In this document: in pieces, positions 16,153 through 24,889 of the stretch
Position numbering within the stretch: position 1 is the stretch's first letter
Layout: every line of letters begins with the position of its first letter
Source of the DNA: Mucilaginibacter sp. PAMC 26640
GTDB lineage: Bacteria; Bacteroidota; Bacteroidia; Sphingobacteriales; Sphingobacteriaceae
Length of the DNA: 64,000 nucleotides
NCBI GenBank assembly: GCA_001596135.1
Contig: CP014773.1
Span: 3,782,001 to 3,846,000, forward strand
Direction of reading: 5' to 3'
The notes under the pieces: model-generated
Database searches by the model: none
What the model saw: the letters and a program-made list of their open reading frames with translations, nothing else
Told to the model about the DNA's origin: nothing
Translations under genes and position numbers: made by a program

Positions 16153-16359
16153 TTACATTTTTTTAGAAGAGTCAACTTTAACAGTATCTTTCTTAGTCAC
16201 AGTATCAGTTGCAGTTGAGTCAACCGTAGTTTTTGTTACACTTGAATCTATAACAGTTTTAGTAGTGTCGCCACCATTTTCGCCAGCATTACCTTTACAA
16301 GCAACAGCGGAAACAGCGATCGTTAAAGCTAAAACTGAAAGTTTGAATGAATTTTTCAT
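16153..16359 (-). CDS. Small Thr/Val/Asp-rich lipoprotein (array copy 3)
   Basis: 68 aa. MKNSFKLSVLALTIAVSAVAC signal peptide with Cys21, linker KGNAGENGGDTTKT and a disordered tail with TTVDST, TVTKKDTV and VDSSKKM. Closest in its signal peptide to copy 2. It shares with copy 1 an upstream 14-nt block (16403-16416), which suggests related promoters. Confidence 0.85.
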   Translation of the reverse strand: MKNSFKLSVLALTIAVSAVACKGNAGENGGDTTKTVIDSSVTKTTVDSTATDTVTKKDTVKVDSSKKM

Positions 16360-16402
16360 GATTGATATTTTTGTTAGTGTTTAAATTTAATACGCTAAAG
16401 TT

Positions 16403-16416
16403 AAAAAGGTAACCCA
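16403..16416 (-). promoter_or_regulatory. Upstream block TGGGTTACCTTTTT shared by lipoprotein copies 1 and 3
   Basis: The 14-nt sequence (minus strand) is identical to 15778-15765 and lies about 44 and 57 nt before the start codons of copies 3 and 1. In both cases it is followed by an AT-rich stretch and GTATTA. It could be part of a duplicated promoter or leader; function unproven. Confidence 0.4.
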
Positions 16417-16439
16417 CGAGATATAAAAAAACCACTAAA

Positions 16440-16491
16440 ACGTTAGTAATCAATACCCAAAAATTGAAATTTTGCTATTGATCACTAACGT
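16440..16491 (-). terminator. Terminator of lipoprotein copy 4
   Basis: Arms ACGTTAGTAATCAATA and TATTGATCACTAACGT pair at 15 of 16 positions; on the minus strand a TTTAGTGGTTTTTTTA tail follows. Confidence 0.75.
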
Positions 16492-16558
16492 ATGGAATCA
16501 TAAAAAAGGAAAGGAACTCGGCTCTATTTAATTCTTAAATTATAAAATAAACATGCCA

Positions 16559-16795
16559 TTAGGGGGTTTTTGTTGTGTCGGCACCGCCAGAACCGGATTT
16601 ATCTAGACCTGTATCCGACGATATAGCTGAGCCATTAGAACCGGCTGCAGGCATCGTCTTGTTTGTGGAATCACTCATTACCGAAGTGTCGGCTTTCAAT
16701 GAATCGGAATGCTGGCCGCCGCTGTTGCCAGAGCATGCAGCCACCGAAACTGCTATACATGTTGCTAAAAAGCCAAATTTGAATGCATTTTTCAT
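16559..16795 (-). CDS. Small Ser/Asp/Gly-rich lipoprotein (array copy 4, diverged)
   Basis: 78 aa. MKNAFKFGFLATCIAVSVAAC signal peptide (Cys21), then a disordered mature part rich in Ser, Asp, Gly and Thr, ending DTTKTP instead of KKM. It is the most diverged and longest member of the tandem set and is the array gene nearest to the divergent ECF sigma gene (224 nt away). Confidence 0.85.
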   Translation of the reverse strand: MKNAFKFGFLATCIAVSVAACSGNSGGQHSDSLKADTSVMSDSTNKTMPAAGSNGSAISSDTGLDKSGSGGADTTKTP

Positions 16796-17019
16796 AAGAT
16801 GAATTTAACGTTCGTAAGTGTTTAAATTAAAGTTTGTTAAATATTGCGGTTCAATTATTATGCCATTGAAAGGGTGCGTTTAAATTAATAACACGATATT
16901 GCAGGTTAATACCATACATATTGCAGATCATTATTGATAGTTAGCGTTTGTATATAACATGGTGCGAAAAAATAATTTTATAACATTGGGTTACAATTCA
17001 ATATAAAGCGTATTAAGTA

Positions 17020-17589
17020 GTGAATAATCAGTTAAATGTGGAGATACCGGCGGATAGCGAAGTCATACTTGGTATACTTAACAATTCCGACAGTGTTTTG
17101 AAAAGGCTTTACCTGGCCTACTTTCCTATGATATTGCAGTTAGTTATCAATAATAATGGTAGCGAGGACGATGCCAAGGATATATATCAGGAAGCGATAA
17201 TTGTTCTTTATAATAAGGTTAAACGGGGTGATTTTGAATTGAGCAGCAAACTCAAAACCTATATATATTCCATTTGCCGGCGTCTTTGGCTTAAAAGGCT
17301 AAAGCAAATGAACCGTTACGGTGGCGATATCAAAGATTTTGAAGATCACCTGCCTGTTGAAGATGAAGTGGAAAGCCACCAGGATCGGGATCTGCAGCTC
17401 AATAAAATGGGCGAGGCACTTGGTTTGCTTGGCGAGCCCTGCAAGACCATCATCGAGGATTATTACATGCACAGTAAATCGATGCAGGATATCTGCGAAA
17501 GATTTGGTTATACAAATGCGGATAACGCAAAAACGCAGAAATATAAATGTCTGCAAAGGCTGAAGAAATTGTTTTTTCAGCAACACTAG
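17020..17589 (+). CDS. ECF-type RNA polymerase sigma factor
   Basis: 189 aa from GTG 17020 (no in-frame ATG nearby). Region 2 is at about 27-90 (LYLAYFPMILQLVINN, EDDAKDIYQEAIIVLYNKV, LKTYIYSICRRLWLKRLK) and region 4 at about 135-187 (LLGEPCKTIIEDYYMHSKSMQDICERFGY, KCLQRLKKLF). It should direct RNA polymerase to an envelope or stress regulon. The next gene starts 14 nt after its stop and encodes a membrane protein with an anti-sigma-like N-terminus and a protease domain, a probable regulator of this factor. The divergent lipoprotein array may be a target. Confidence 0.92.
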   Translation: MNNQLNVEIPADSEVILGILNNSDSVLKRLYLAYFPMILQLVINNNGSEDDAKDIYQEAIIVLYNKVKRGDFELSSKLKTYIYSICRRLWLKRLKQMNRYGGDIKDFEDHLPVEDEVESHQDRDLQLNKMGEALGLLGEPCKTIIEDYYMHSKSMQDICERFGYTNADNAKTQKYKCLQRLKKLFFQQH

Positions 17590-17603
17590 GAGAGGAGAGA
17601 GCC

Positions 17604-18707
17604 ATGAAGAATGAGCAACTAACAGATATTATAGAACGTTACCTGGAAGGCGAATTGAGCGTTGAGGAGCGTAATGAGTTTGATGTTTTGAGACAAAACG
17701 ATGCATCAGTAGACACCAAGGTAGAGGAGCACCGCCATTTTACGGGTTTATTAAAGCAATACAATGAACGGCTTAACATGGAATTGAGGTTAAACGCCAT
17801 CCATGATGAGATAGATGTACACACTTTAAAAGAAGATCTGATGGCACATCCATCCCTTTTTGTACGTTTATGGCGCCAGCACCATTCTAAAATCTCCGTA
17901 GCAGCGTCTATTGCGATATTTGCTACGTTACTTACATTGTTTTTTACAGGATATTTAACTAATAAGGATCCTCGTGTAGAACAGCTTAAAAAAGAAGTTG
18001 ATGGCGTAAAAGACAGGCAGAAAAAACTGGAAACTAATGTTGGGACTGGTGTAAAACCTGTTAAAACGGGACCTACCATGATAGCAAAGTATCGCGGTAC
18101 CGGTTTTGCATTATCTTCTGACGGTTATATTTTAACAAATATGCACGTTGTTAATGGTGCCGATTCCGTGTATGTGCAGAATGCAGATGGTGAATCGTTT
18201 CATACCAAGGTGATTTTTACAGATCCTGTTTACGATATGGCTGTATTGCAAATAAACGATCCTGCCTTTAAAAGTTTGGGTGCCATACCATATGGGTTCA
18301 AAAAAGGGAAAAGTGACTTGGGTGAAGATGTATACACCGTTGGATACCCAACTGATGCTGCGGTATTCGGTCCGGGTGCTTTAACTTCTGATGCAGGCTT
18401 CCAGGGTGATACCGCCGAATATATGATTTCGGTGCCTGTCAATCCTGGTAATAGTGGCGGGCCTTTGTTTGATTCAAGAGGCAATATTATCGGGATCATT
18501 AGTGGCCGGCAAACCCAAACCCAAGGTGTTGCTTTTGCAAAAAAATCAGCGTTTATTTTAAAAACGATCCAGGACATTCCCGCTGATTCCGTAAAAAATA
18601 AGGCTATCGGGCTTAATACTAAAAATACTTTAGCAGGGCTTAGCCGGACACAACAAATCAAAAAACTGCGTAACTACGTTTTTATAGTTAAAGTTTATAA
18701 CCAATAG
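17604..18707 (+). CDS. Membrane-anchored trypsin-like serine protease with anti-sigma-like cytoplasmic head
   Basis: 367 aa from ATG 17604 with an AGGAGAGGAGAGA site upstream; the longer frame overlaps the sigma gene. Residues 1-95 are cytoplasmic, start KNEQLTDIIERYLEGELSVEER in the style of zf-HC2/anti-sigma heads but without the H-x3-C-x2-C zinc motif. One membrane helix spans about 97-118. A short coiled segment (125-145) precedes a DegP/S1C-type protease with His181 (TNMHVV), Asp211 (YDMAVL) and Ser284 (GNSGGPL). There is no PDZ domain. Topology puts the protease in the periplasm. The coupling to the ECF factor upstream suggests a stress sensor, but sigma binding is inference. Confidence 0.85.
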   Translation: MKNEQLTDIIERYLEGELSVEERNEFDVLRQNDASVDTKVEEHRHFTGLLKQYNERLNMELRLNAIHDEIDVHTLKEDLMAHPSLFVRLWRQHHSKISVAASIAIFATLLTLFFTGYLTNKDPRVEQLKKEVDGVKDRQKKLETNVGTGVKPVKTGPTMIAKYRGTGFALSSDGYILTNMHVVNGADSVYVQNADGESFHTKVIFTDPVYDMAVLQINDPAFKSLGAIPYGFKKGKSDLGEDVYTVGYPTDAAVFGPGALTSDAGFQGDTAEYMISVPVNPGNSGGPLFDSRGNIIGIISGRQTQTQGVAFAKKSAFILKTIQDIPADSVKNKAIGLNTKNTLAGLSRTQQIKKLRNYVFIVKVYNQ

Positions 18708-18730
18708 CAATCCAACAAAATCAATAATTG

Positions 18731-18766
18731 AAGGGAGGGGCAAGAATTTGTTACTCCCTTTTTTAT
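18731..18766 (+). terminator. Intrinsic terminator after the sigma/protease operon
   Basis: Stem AAGGGAG/CTCCCTT (18731-18737 with 18754-18760) followed by a T run. Confidence 0.8.
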
Positions 18767-18857
18767 TAGCAAGATTAGTATTGCAAAAAGTTTGAAGAAA
18801 GTTTTTAATTCGGTGATTACAGGTTTCTTTCGACAAAAAGTTAGCTTGCAAATTGAT

Positions 18858-18884
18858 AAGGTTGAAGCTCTAAACTTCAACCTT
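18858..18884. terminator. Hairpin downstream of mqo
   Basis: A 10-bp perfect stem AAGGTTGAAG/CTTCAACCTT with a 7-nt loop, placed 28 nt after the mqo stop on the minus strand; the T tail is weak. Confidence 0.65.
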
Positions 18885-18912
18885 AAAATGATTATGTTGT
18901 TATCAGTTGTAA

Positions 18913-20412
18913 CTATACCAATCCTAAAATCTTGCTTGTCCTTGCCCTTGTAGCATCAGCTAACGCTTGATCTTTAGTCAGTGATTGTCCATAAGAAGGA
19001 ATCATCTGTTTTAATTTTGACTGCCAGGCGGGTGTATTTACCTGATCTTTAAAGCAGCGTTCAATTAGCTCGATCATAATAGGTACCGACGTGGATGCCC
19101 CCGGAGAAGCACCCAATAAGGCAGAAATGCTGCCGTCTGCTGCGGTAACCACTTCCGTACCAAATTGCAAGACACCTGTGCTTTTTTTATCCTTTTTGAT
19201 GACCTGAACACGCTGCCCAGCAATTTCCAGTTTCCAGTCAGAACCTTCAGCATCAGGAAAATATTCTTTTAAGGCATTTAACCTATCCGCAGGAGATTGC
19301 ATCACTTGGCTAATAAGGTACTTGGTTAACGACCAGTTGTCGCGGCCAACAGCAAGTAATGGTAAAATATTATTTGGCTTAATTGATCCGAAAAGATCCA
19401 ACAACGAACCCTTTTTAAGGAAGCGGGTAGAGAAACCAGCATAAGGCCCGAAAAGTAATTCTTTTTTACCATCTATCATCCTGGTATCCAGATGTGGCAC
19501 AGACATAGGGGGGGCGCCTACAGAAGCTTTTCCATAAACTTTAGCGTAATGCCTGTTTATAATCTTTGGGTTTGTGCAAACGAGCCATTGGCCACTCACC
19601 GGAAACCCACCGAACCCTTTACTCTCTGGTATGCCCGATTTTTGCAGCAGGGGTAAGGCGCCACCGCCGGCACCTACAAACACAAATTTTGCGTTCAGTT
19701 TGCGGCTTTGCCCGCTATCTTTATCAGTTACAGAAATGGCCCAGCTGTTATCTTTATTGCGTTTAATATCACTTACATCGTGATTCAGGCTCAGGTTAAC
19801 ATTGGGTTGCTGCTTAAGCGTTTTAAACAGGTTACGGCTCAGCGCGCCAAAATTAACGTCAGTACCAATATCCATAATCGTACCGGCAACTTTTTGGTTC
19901 GCATCGCGGTCCTGCATCACAAGCGGCATCCATTTAGCAAGCTGTGCATGATCTTCTGCGTACTGCATATCTTTAAAGAAGTGGTGCTTAACCATTGCTT
20001 CGCAACGCTTTCGCAGGTAATCAACGTTATCGGCTCCCCAAACAAAACTGATATGGGGAATTTTGCTTATAAAGGTTTGCGGAGCGCCAACATATTGTTT
20101 CTCAACCAGATGAGCCCAAAATTCTTTCGTTATCTCAAACTGCTCGGCAATCTGAATGGCCTTATCGGCTGTAACTGTGCCATCCTTCTTCTGCGGTGTA
20201 TAATTAAGTTCGCAAAATGCAGAGTGACCGGTACCCGCATTGTTCATAGCATCAGAACTTTCTGCTGCTATACCATCCAGCCGCTCAAAAATCTCTATTG
20301 ACAGATTTGGCTGCAATTCCTTAAGCATTATCCCAAGCGTAGCGCTCATAATGCCTGCGCCCACTAAAACCACATCTACCATTGTACTAGAACCTATATT
20401 GCCGTTATTCAT
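18913..20412 (-). CDS. mqo: Malate:quinone oxidoreductase
   Basis: FAD-dependent peripheral membrane enzyme that oxidises malate to oxaloacetate and reduces the quinone pool, bypassing NAD-dependent malate dehydrogenase. 499 aa from ATG 20412 (the frame's first codon is TTG). The Rossmann FAD motif [11 protein letters not shown] is near the N-terminus, followed by [25 protein letters not shown], a signature of Mqo. C-terminal [23 protein letters not shown] is also typical. Together with mqnC it points to a menaquinone-based respiratory chain. Confidence 0.96.
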   Translation of the reverse strand: MNNGNIGSSTMVDVVLVGAGIMSATLGIMLKELQPNLSIEIFERLDGIAAESSDAMNNAGTGHSAFCELNYTPQKKDGTVTADKAIQIAEQFEITKEFWAHLVEKQYVGAPQTFISKIPHISFVWGADNVDYLRKRCEAMVKHHFFKDMQYAEDHAQLAKWMPLVMQDRDANQKVAGTIMDIGTDVNFGALSRNLFKTLKQQPNVNLSLNHDVSDIKRNKDNSWAISVTDKDSGQSRKLNAKFVFVGAGGGALPLLQKSGIPESKGFGGFPVSGQWLVCTNPKIINRHYAKVYGKASVGAPPMSVPHLDTRMIDGKKELLFGPYAGFSTRFLKKGSLLDLFGSIKPNNILPLLAVGRDNWSLTKYLISQVMQSPADRLNALKEYFPDAEGSDWKLEIAGQRVQVIKKDKKSTGVLQFGTEVVTAADGSISALLGASPGASTSVPIMIELIERCFKDQVNTPAWQSKLKQMIPSYGQSLTKDQALADATRARTSKILGLV

Positions 20413-20690
20413 GATATTATTGAATGATAAAGATACATTCAAATAAATTGTTTGCTTCGTGAAACTTTGTTATTAACTATAAAAGATAAAATTTTTACAC
20501 TTTGAAGAAAAAGCTAGGTTATTAGCTTTTGCATGAAGGTAAAAACTATAAATCGGGCAATTTTAACAATTTATACGTCAATTTTCTTGAAAAACGCTCA
20601 TTATATTTAAGTCTTACAGATATAATTACCGGCTACGCTGCACACAAATTATATTTGAAACTGTAGTACCTTGTATAACCGTACCCAATT

Positions 20691-21215
20691 ATGAGCAGAT
20701 CATTTTTAAATACAATATTGTCCATTTCAGCAATAATTATGTTTTCTTGCAATGGGAATAAACCAAAACCTATATCCGATGCCATTAACAAGACGACCGT
20801 AATGGTTAACGGTGAAAAAGATAGTGTAATTAATAACCCACAAAAAAATTATGGAAACGCTACAATTGGTGATCCATGTGTGAGGTGTTTACTAAGGGTT
20901 ATACAAGCTGACGCTTTTTACAAGAAAAGTGCAGCTAAAAGCAATCACATTAAGTATGTTATAAATTATGTGAAAACTACACAGCCCCAGGATACGGTAA
21001 GTGAGATTAAGGCAACCAACGCACTACGGGTAGACGTAATTGACAACAAAAACGGAATGACAAGGCTCTCAACCTTTATTTATGACAATAGCCTTGGCAA
21101 ACTATACTCCGTGAATAAAGCAACCAAAATTGAATTGATTACCGACACTAATTCTTTAATGAGGATTAGGAACGGGTGTTATTGGGGAGTAGCGTCTGCC
21201 AAGCAGCGATTGTAG
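20691..21215 (+). CDS. Lipoprotein of unknown function
   Basis: 174 aa. Signal peptide MSRSFLNTILSISAIIMFSC with lipobox and Cys20, then a polar linker. The mature domain has CVRCLL (a CxxC-type pair), a mostly beta-strand middle (RVDVIDNKNGMTRLSTFIYDNS, KLYSVNKATKIELITDT) and a last Cys in NGCYWGV, so disulfides in the periplasm are possible. No family recognised. The gene stands alone between mqo (divergent, 278 nt gap) and the glutamine synthetase. Confidence 0.75.
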   Translation: MSRSFLNTILSISAIIMFSCNGNKPKPISDAINKTTVMVNGEKDSVINNPQKNYGNATIGDPCVRCLLRVIQADAFYKKSAAKSNHIKYVINYVKTTQPQDTVSEIKATNALRVDVIDNKNGMTRLSTFIYDNSLGKLYSVNKATKIELITDTNSLMRIRNGCYWGVASAKQRL

Positions 21216-21489
21216 ATTAGAAAAAACTGAAATTTAAGGGATATATACTATGCACGCATTGTATATAATCCTTTTTTATTGCCAGTCGATGCAATTCCTA
21301 TCATTTAACTATTGAATTTATCGACATTTAATTGATTTAGGAATTAAAGAACTGATTTATTATAGAATTTTATATTTTTTATAATTATCGCTATGAAATT
21401 TATAAAAATAATTTAAATTCGCCTTTAATAAAACAAGAAAAGCTCAGTGCAAACTATAATTTAAACTCAATTTTACAAATTTCATTAAA

Positions 21490-22500
21490 ATGGCAACAAA
21501 ACTCGAGTACATCTGGCTTGATGGGTACAAACCGACACAAAGCTTACGTAGTAAAACAAAAATTGTTAAATCTTTCAGCGGTAATGTAGAAGATTTAGAT
21601 AACTGGAGCTTTGACGGTTCATCAACCGAGCAGGCGCCAGGTGGTTCTTCTGATTGCGTTTTGAAGCCGGTTTTTGCATGCCCTGATCCACAACGCAGAG
21701 ATGCTTACCTGGTGATGTGCGAAGTGTTGGATTCTTCAGGTGCTGCACATGAATCTAATGGTCGTGCACTTATTCAGGATGATGATAACGATTTCTGGTT
21801 TGGTTTTGAACAGGAGTACTTTTTATGGGATCCTGAAACAAATAAACCACTTGGTTTTCCGGCAGGCGGCTACCCTGGCCCACAAGGTCCATACTATTGT
21901 TCGGTAGGTGCAAACAACGCTTATGGCCGCGATATTGTTGAAGAGCATTTAGATGCATGCTTAGACGCAGGCTTGAACGTAGAAGGTATCAATGCTGAGG
22001 TTGCTGCAGGCCAGTGGGAATTTCAGATCTTCGCTAAAGGCGCTAAAGAAGCAGGTGACCAAATTTGGGTTGCACGTTACTTACTGGAAAGAATTGGTGA
22101 GGCACATGGCGTATCAATTAACTGGCATTGCAAACCGTTGGGTACTTTAGACTGGAACGGTTCTGGTATGCATGCAAACTTCTCTAACACAACGTTACGT
22201 ACCGCAAACAGCAAAGCTACTTTCGAAACTATTTGCGAGGCTTTCCGCCCTGCAGTAGCTGAGTGTGTTGCTGTATATGGTGCGCATAACGAGTTACGTT
22301 TAACCGGTAAGCACGAAACCGCCTCTATTACCGATTTTAGCTACGGTGTATCTGATCGTGGCGCTTCTATCCGTATCCCGCTTTACACAGTTGATCACGA
22401 CTGGAGTGGTTACCTGGAAGATCGTCGTCCAAACTCGGCAGCAGATCCATATAAAGTTGCAGCTGTAATTATCAAAACGGTAAAATCTGCAAAATTATAA
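21490..22500 (+). CDS. glnII: Glutamine synthetase, type II (eukaryote-like)
   Basis: ATP-dependent synthesis of glutamine from glutamate and ammonia. 336 aa, the short GSII form. Recognisable stretches are YIWLDGYKPTQSLRSKTK, NWSFDGSSTEQAPG, the metal/substrate-binding FGFEQEYFLWD, GINAEVAAGQWEFQ, HCKPLGTLDWNGSGMHANFS and the C-terminal SYGVSDRGASIRIPLYT. GSII is not regulated by adenylylation. A strong terminator follows. A second, unrelated glutamine synthetase lies 0.75 kb downstream. Confidence 0.96.
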   Translation: MATKLEYIWLDGYKPTQSLRSKTKIVKSFSGNVEDLDNWSFDGSSTEQAPGGSSDCVLKPVFACPDPQRRDAYLVMCEVLDSSGAAHESNGRALIQDDDNDFWFGFEQEYFLWDPETNKPLGFPAGGYPGPQGPYYCSVGANNAYGRDIVEEHLDACLDAGLNVEGINAEVAAGQWEFQIFAKGAKEAGDQIWVARYLLERIGEAHGVSINWHCKPLGTLDWNGSGMHANFSNTTLRTANSKATFETICEAFRPAVAECVAVYGAHNELRLTGKHETASITDFSYGVSDRGASIRIPLYTVDHDWSGYLEDRRPNSAADPYKVAAVIIKTVKSAKL

Positions 22501-22532
22501 TACCCCTTTTTTTTAACTTTAACTGATCTTAG

Positions 22533-22566
22533 ATCCCCCGCCTAACTATCGGGGGATTTTTTTTTC
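22533..22566 (+). terminator. Intrinsic terminator after glnII
   Basis: An 8-bp stem ATCCCCCG/CGGGGGAT with a 9-nt loop and a T9 tail. The loop contains the stop codon of the convergent gene, so both genes share the 3' region. Confidence 0.9.
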
Positions 22567-22955
22567 TTTACATATTGGATGTAATCACCACCTTTAATAA
22601 GGTGCAGGCCTGCAACCGGTCGATTATAAACATATACCCAGGCGGCAATGGGCCCTCGTTCGGTTTCAATCGGATGCAATTGCCGCAGGTAAAGATCCGG
22701 CTGTTCCTCATTTTCCCCCACACCTTCATAGTCATCTAGCTTTTTCAGTATCGCCACATTATCTATCACGTAGATGGCTCCATAAACATAATCGCTCTTC
22801 AAATCTATCACAAGGCCGGGATATTCTCCGATATCGTACAATCTGCCATGGATTTTCCCTTTAGCGACAAGTTTGCAATTTCTGGTTAGATAGGCGCCAA
22901 ACAAATTTCCGGCTTGCAGCAGGGTGCCATAAACAAAAAGGGGGGTAGTAGACAA
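22542..22955 (-). CDS. Gamma-glutamylcyclotransferase-like (AIG2/BtrG fold) protein
   Basis: 137 aa. FVYGTLLQAGN at the N-terminus is the substrate-binding loop of the GGCT/BtrG fold, GRLYDIGEYPG and VYGAIYVI follow, and the Glu in KKLDDYEG is the expected general acid/base. It would release 5-oxoproline from gamma-glutamyl compounds, or act on a related amide. No ATG fits: the only start before the YGTL motif is TTG at 22955, with a stop four codons further up, so either TTG is used or the start is misread. It lies between two glutamine synthetases, a suggestive but unproven link to glutamyl metabolism. Confidence 0.85.
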   Translation of the reverse strand: MSTTPLFVYGTLLQAGNLFGAYLTRNCKLVAKGKIHGRLYDIGEYPGLVIDLKSDYVYGAIYVIDNVAILKKLDDYEGVGENEEQPDLYLRQLHPIETERGPIAAWVYVYNRPVAGLHLIKGGDYIQYVKKKKSPDS

Positions 22956-23255
22956 TGCTGATACTTAATTAATGTTGACGCAAATTAGTAATTAAAGTGT
23001 ACAAGGATTTTGACCTCTCGAAAAAATGGATAACTAAAGTTGCGGATAGTCGTAATTAAGCTAACAAAAAAACACTTAATCATATATGCGGAAGCTCTGC
23101 TAGCCTGTACTTGAAACAAATGTCTCAAGTCTGCCTTCTATTACTAAATGAGGTTTTAATATCAGTGACTTCGTCCCTTTGTAAAGCCGTCAGTTTTAAA
23201 TAATAAACCATCAACAGGTCAATTATAACATTATCTTGCTTAAATTGCCATTTTT

Positions 23256-24626
23256 ATGCTAAACCCTATGAACCAGGATCAAGTAGTTGCTTACATCAAA
23301 GAAAATAACATAACTAAAATAAAATTTGCTTTTGCAGATATTGATGGCGTTTTGCGTGGGAAAGTGATCAGTACAAAAAAATTTCTTGCCGGACTAAAAA
23401 CTGGCTATGGTTTTTGCGATGTGGTTTTTGGTTGGGACAATACAGATGCCTGCTATGATAACGTAAAGTTAACCGGCTGGCACACCGGTTACCCGGATAA
23501 ACTTTGTTACATAGATCTGAATACTTTACGCAACGTGCCGTGGCAGGATAATATTCCCTTCTTTCTGGCAGATTACAGCGGCCCTTATGGTAATACTGTG
23601 CCAGCCGACCCGCGCAGCCTGTTGAAAAAAATAATCGGCGAATGTAAAGCACTGGGCTATCACGCCGAATTTGCACAGGAGTTTGAGTGGTTCAATTTTA
23701 AAGAAACTCCGCATAGCTTACAGGTAAAAGGTTTTGCCAACCTGGAAGCGCTAACGCCGGGTATGTTTGGTTATTCTATTTTACGAACATCTCAAAACAG
23801 TGCATTTTACTACGATCTTTTCAATCTGCTAACACAGTTTAATATACCGATAGAAGGCATTCATACAGAAACAGGCCCCGGGGTTTATGAGGCTGCTATT
23901 GAGCATTGCGAAGTTTTGGCGGCTGCCGATAAGGCCGTTTTGTTTAAAACAGCAGTTAAGGAAATTTCTGCAATACACGGTATTACTGCAACCTTTATGG
24001 CCAAATGGAACCAGGATCTCCCTGGCTGCAGCGGGCATATTCACCAAAGCCTTTGGAGCGAAGATTGTACCGAGAATTTGTTTTATGATGGTACCGATCC
24101 TAACAAAATGAGCGAATTGCACAAACAGTACCTGGCTGGTCAGTTGTATTGCATGCCGCATCTGCTACCGATGTATGCGCCAACCATCAATAGCTATAAA
24201 CGGCTGGTAGAAGGTGCCTGGGCACCAACAACCATAACCTGGGGTGTAGATAACCGCACAACAGCATTGAGAGTTATCAATACGTCGATCGGGAATACCC
24301 GGCTGGAAACCCGCATACCAGGTTCAGATACAAATCCATACCTCGCTATCGCAGCAGCGCTTGCATCAGGTTTATACGGTATCAAAAACAAACTTAAACT
24401 GGATATTGCTCCAACCGTAGGAAATGGTTACCTAAATAAATCCAACGGCAGCCTCCATACCAACCTGTTCGATGCGGCAACAGCTATGCAAAATTCTGCA
24501 ACTGCCAAAGATCTGTTTGGCGAAGAATTCGTATACCACTTTACGCAAACCCGCCTATGGGAACACAGGCAGTACGCAAAAAGTGTTAGCGATTGGGAAT
24601 TGAAACGGTATTTCGAAATAATTTAG
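23256..24626 (+). CDS. Glutamine synthetase-family ligase (GlnA/PuuA-like)
   Basis: 456 aa (or 452 from the second ATG at 23268). It has the two-domain GSI plan: N-terminal beta-grasp (about 15-105, KFAFADIDGVLRGK) and catalytic domain with AEFAQEFEWF, ETGPGVYEAAIEH, SGHIHQSLW, NSYKRLVEGAWAPT and NTRLETRIPGSDTNPYLAIAA. It lacks the adenylylation-site region seen in GlnA and resembles gamma-glutamyl-amine ligases, so the acceptor may be an amine rather than ammonia. It is unrelated to the type II enzyme upstream. The next gene encodes a kinase-fold phosphotransferase. Confidence 0.88.
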   Translation: MLNPMNQDQVVAYIKENNITKIKFAFADIDGVLRGKVISTKKFLAGLKTGYGFCDVVFGWDNTDACYDNVKLTGWHTGYPDKLCYIDLNTLRNVPWQDNIPFFLADYSGPYGNTVPADPRSLLKKIIGECKALGYHAEFAQEFEWFNFKETPHSLQVKGFANLEALTPGMFGYSILRTSQNSAFYYDLFNLLTQFNIPIEGIHTETGPGVYEAAIEHCEVLAAADKAVLFKTAVKEISAIHGITATFMAKWNQDLPGCSGHIHQSLWSEDCTENLFYDGTDPNKMSELHKQYLAGQLYCMPHLLPMYAPTINSYKRLVEGAWAPTTITWGVDNRTTALRVINTSIGNTRLETRIPGSDTNPYLAIAAALASGLYGIKNKLKLDIAPTVGNGYLNKSNGSLHTNLFDAATAMQNSATAKDLFGEEFVYHFTQTRLWEHRQYAKSVSDWELKRYFEII

Positions 24627-24889
24627 GTGATGCAATTGTAGAAAGCTTACAAAGAATGTTTGTTTTATAAATTGTTTAAGTCAGATTTGTACGTTGAGAA
24701 AGAAAAACCTATGCCGATAATTTTTCAACAGATCAAATTGGAATCGCCATTTATCCTCCACACTATAGTTGAACAATAAAAGTTGTAACTATGCACTACC
24801 AATTAGCAAACATAAATTACTAAGCAGAATTATACAAACAGGATCTTCAACTTCCATCAATTGTATATATCCGCTCAATTCCGGTTACC

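Noticed and set aside
19708..20301. 197-aa plus-strand frame
   Set aside because: It is antisense to mqo, which has full family motifs; no protein pattern in the antisense frame.
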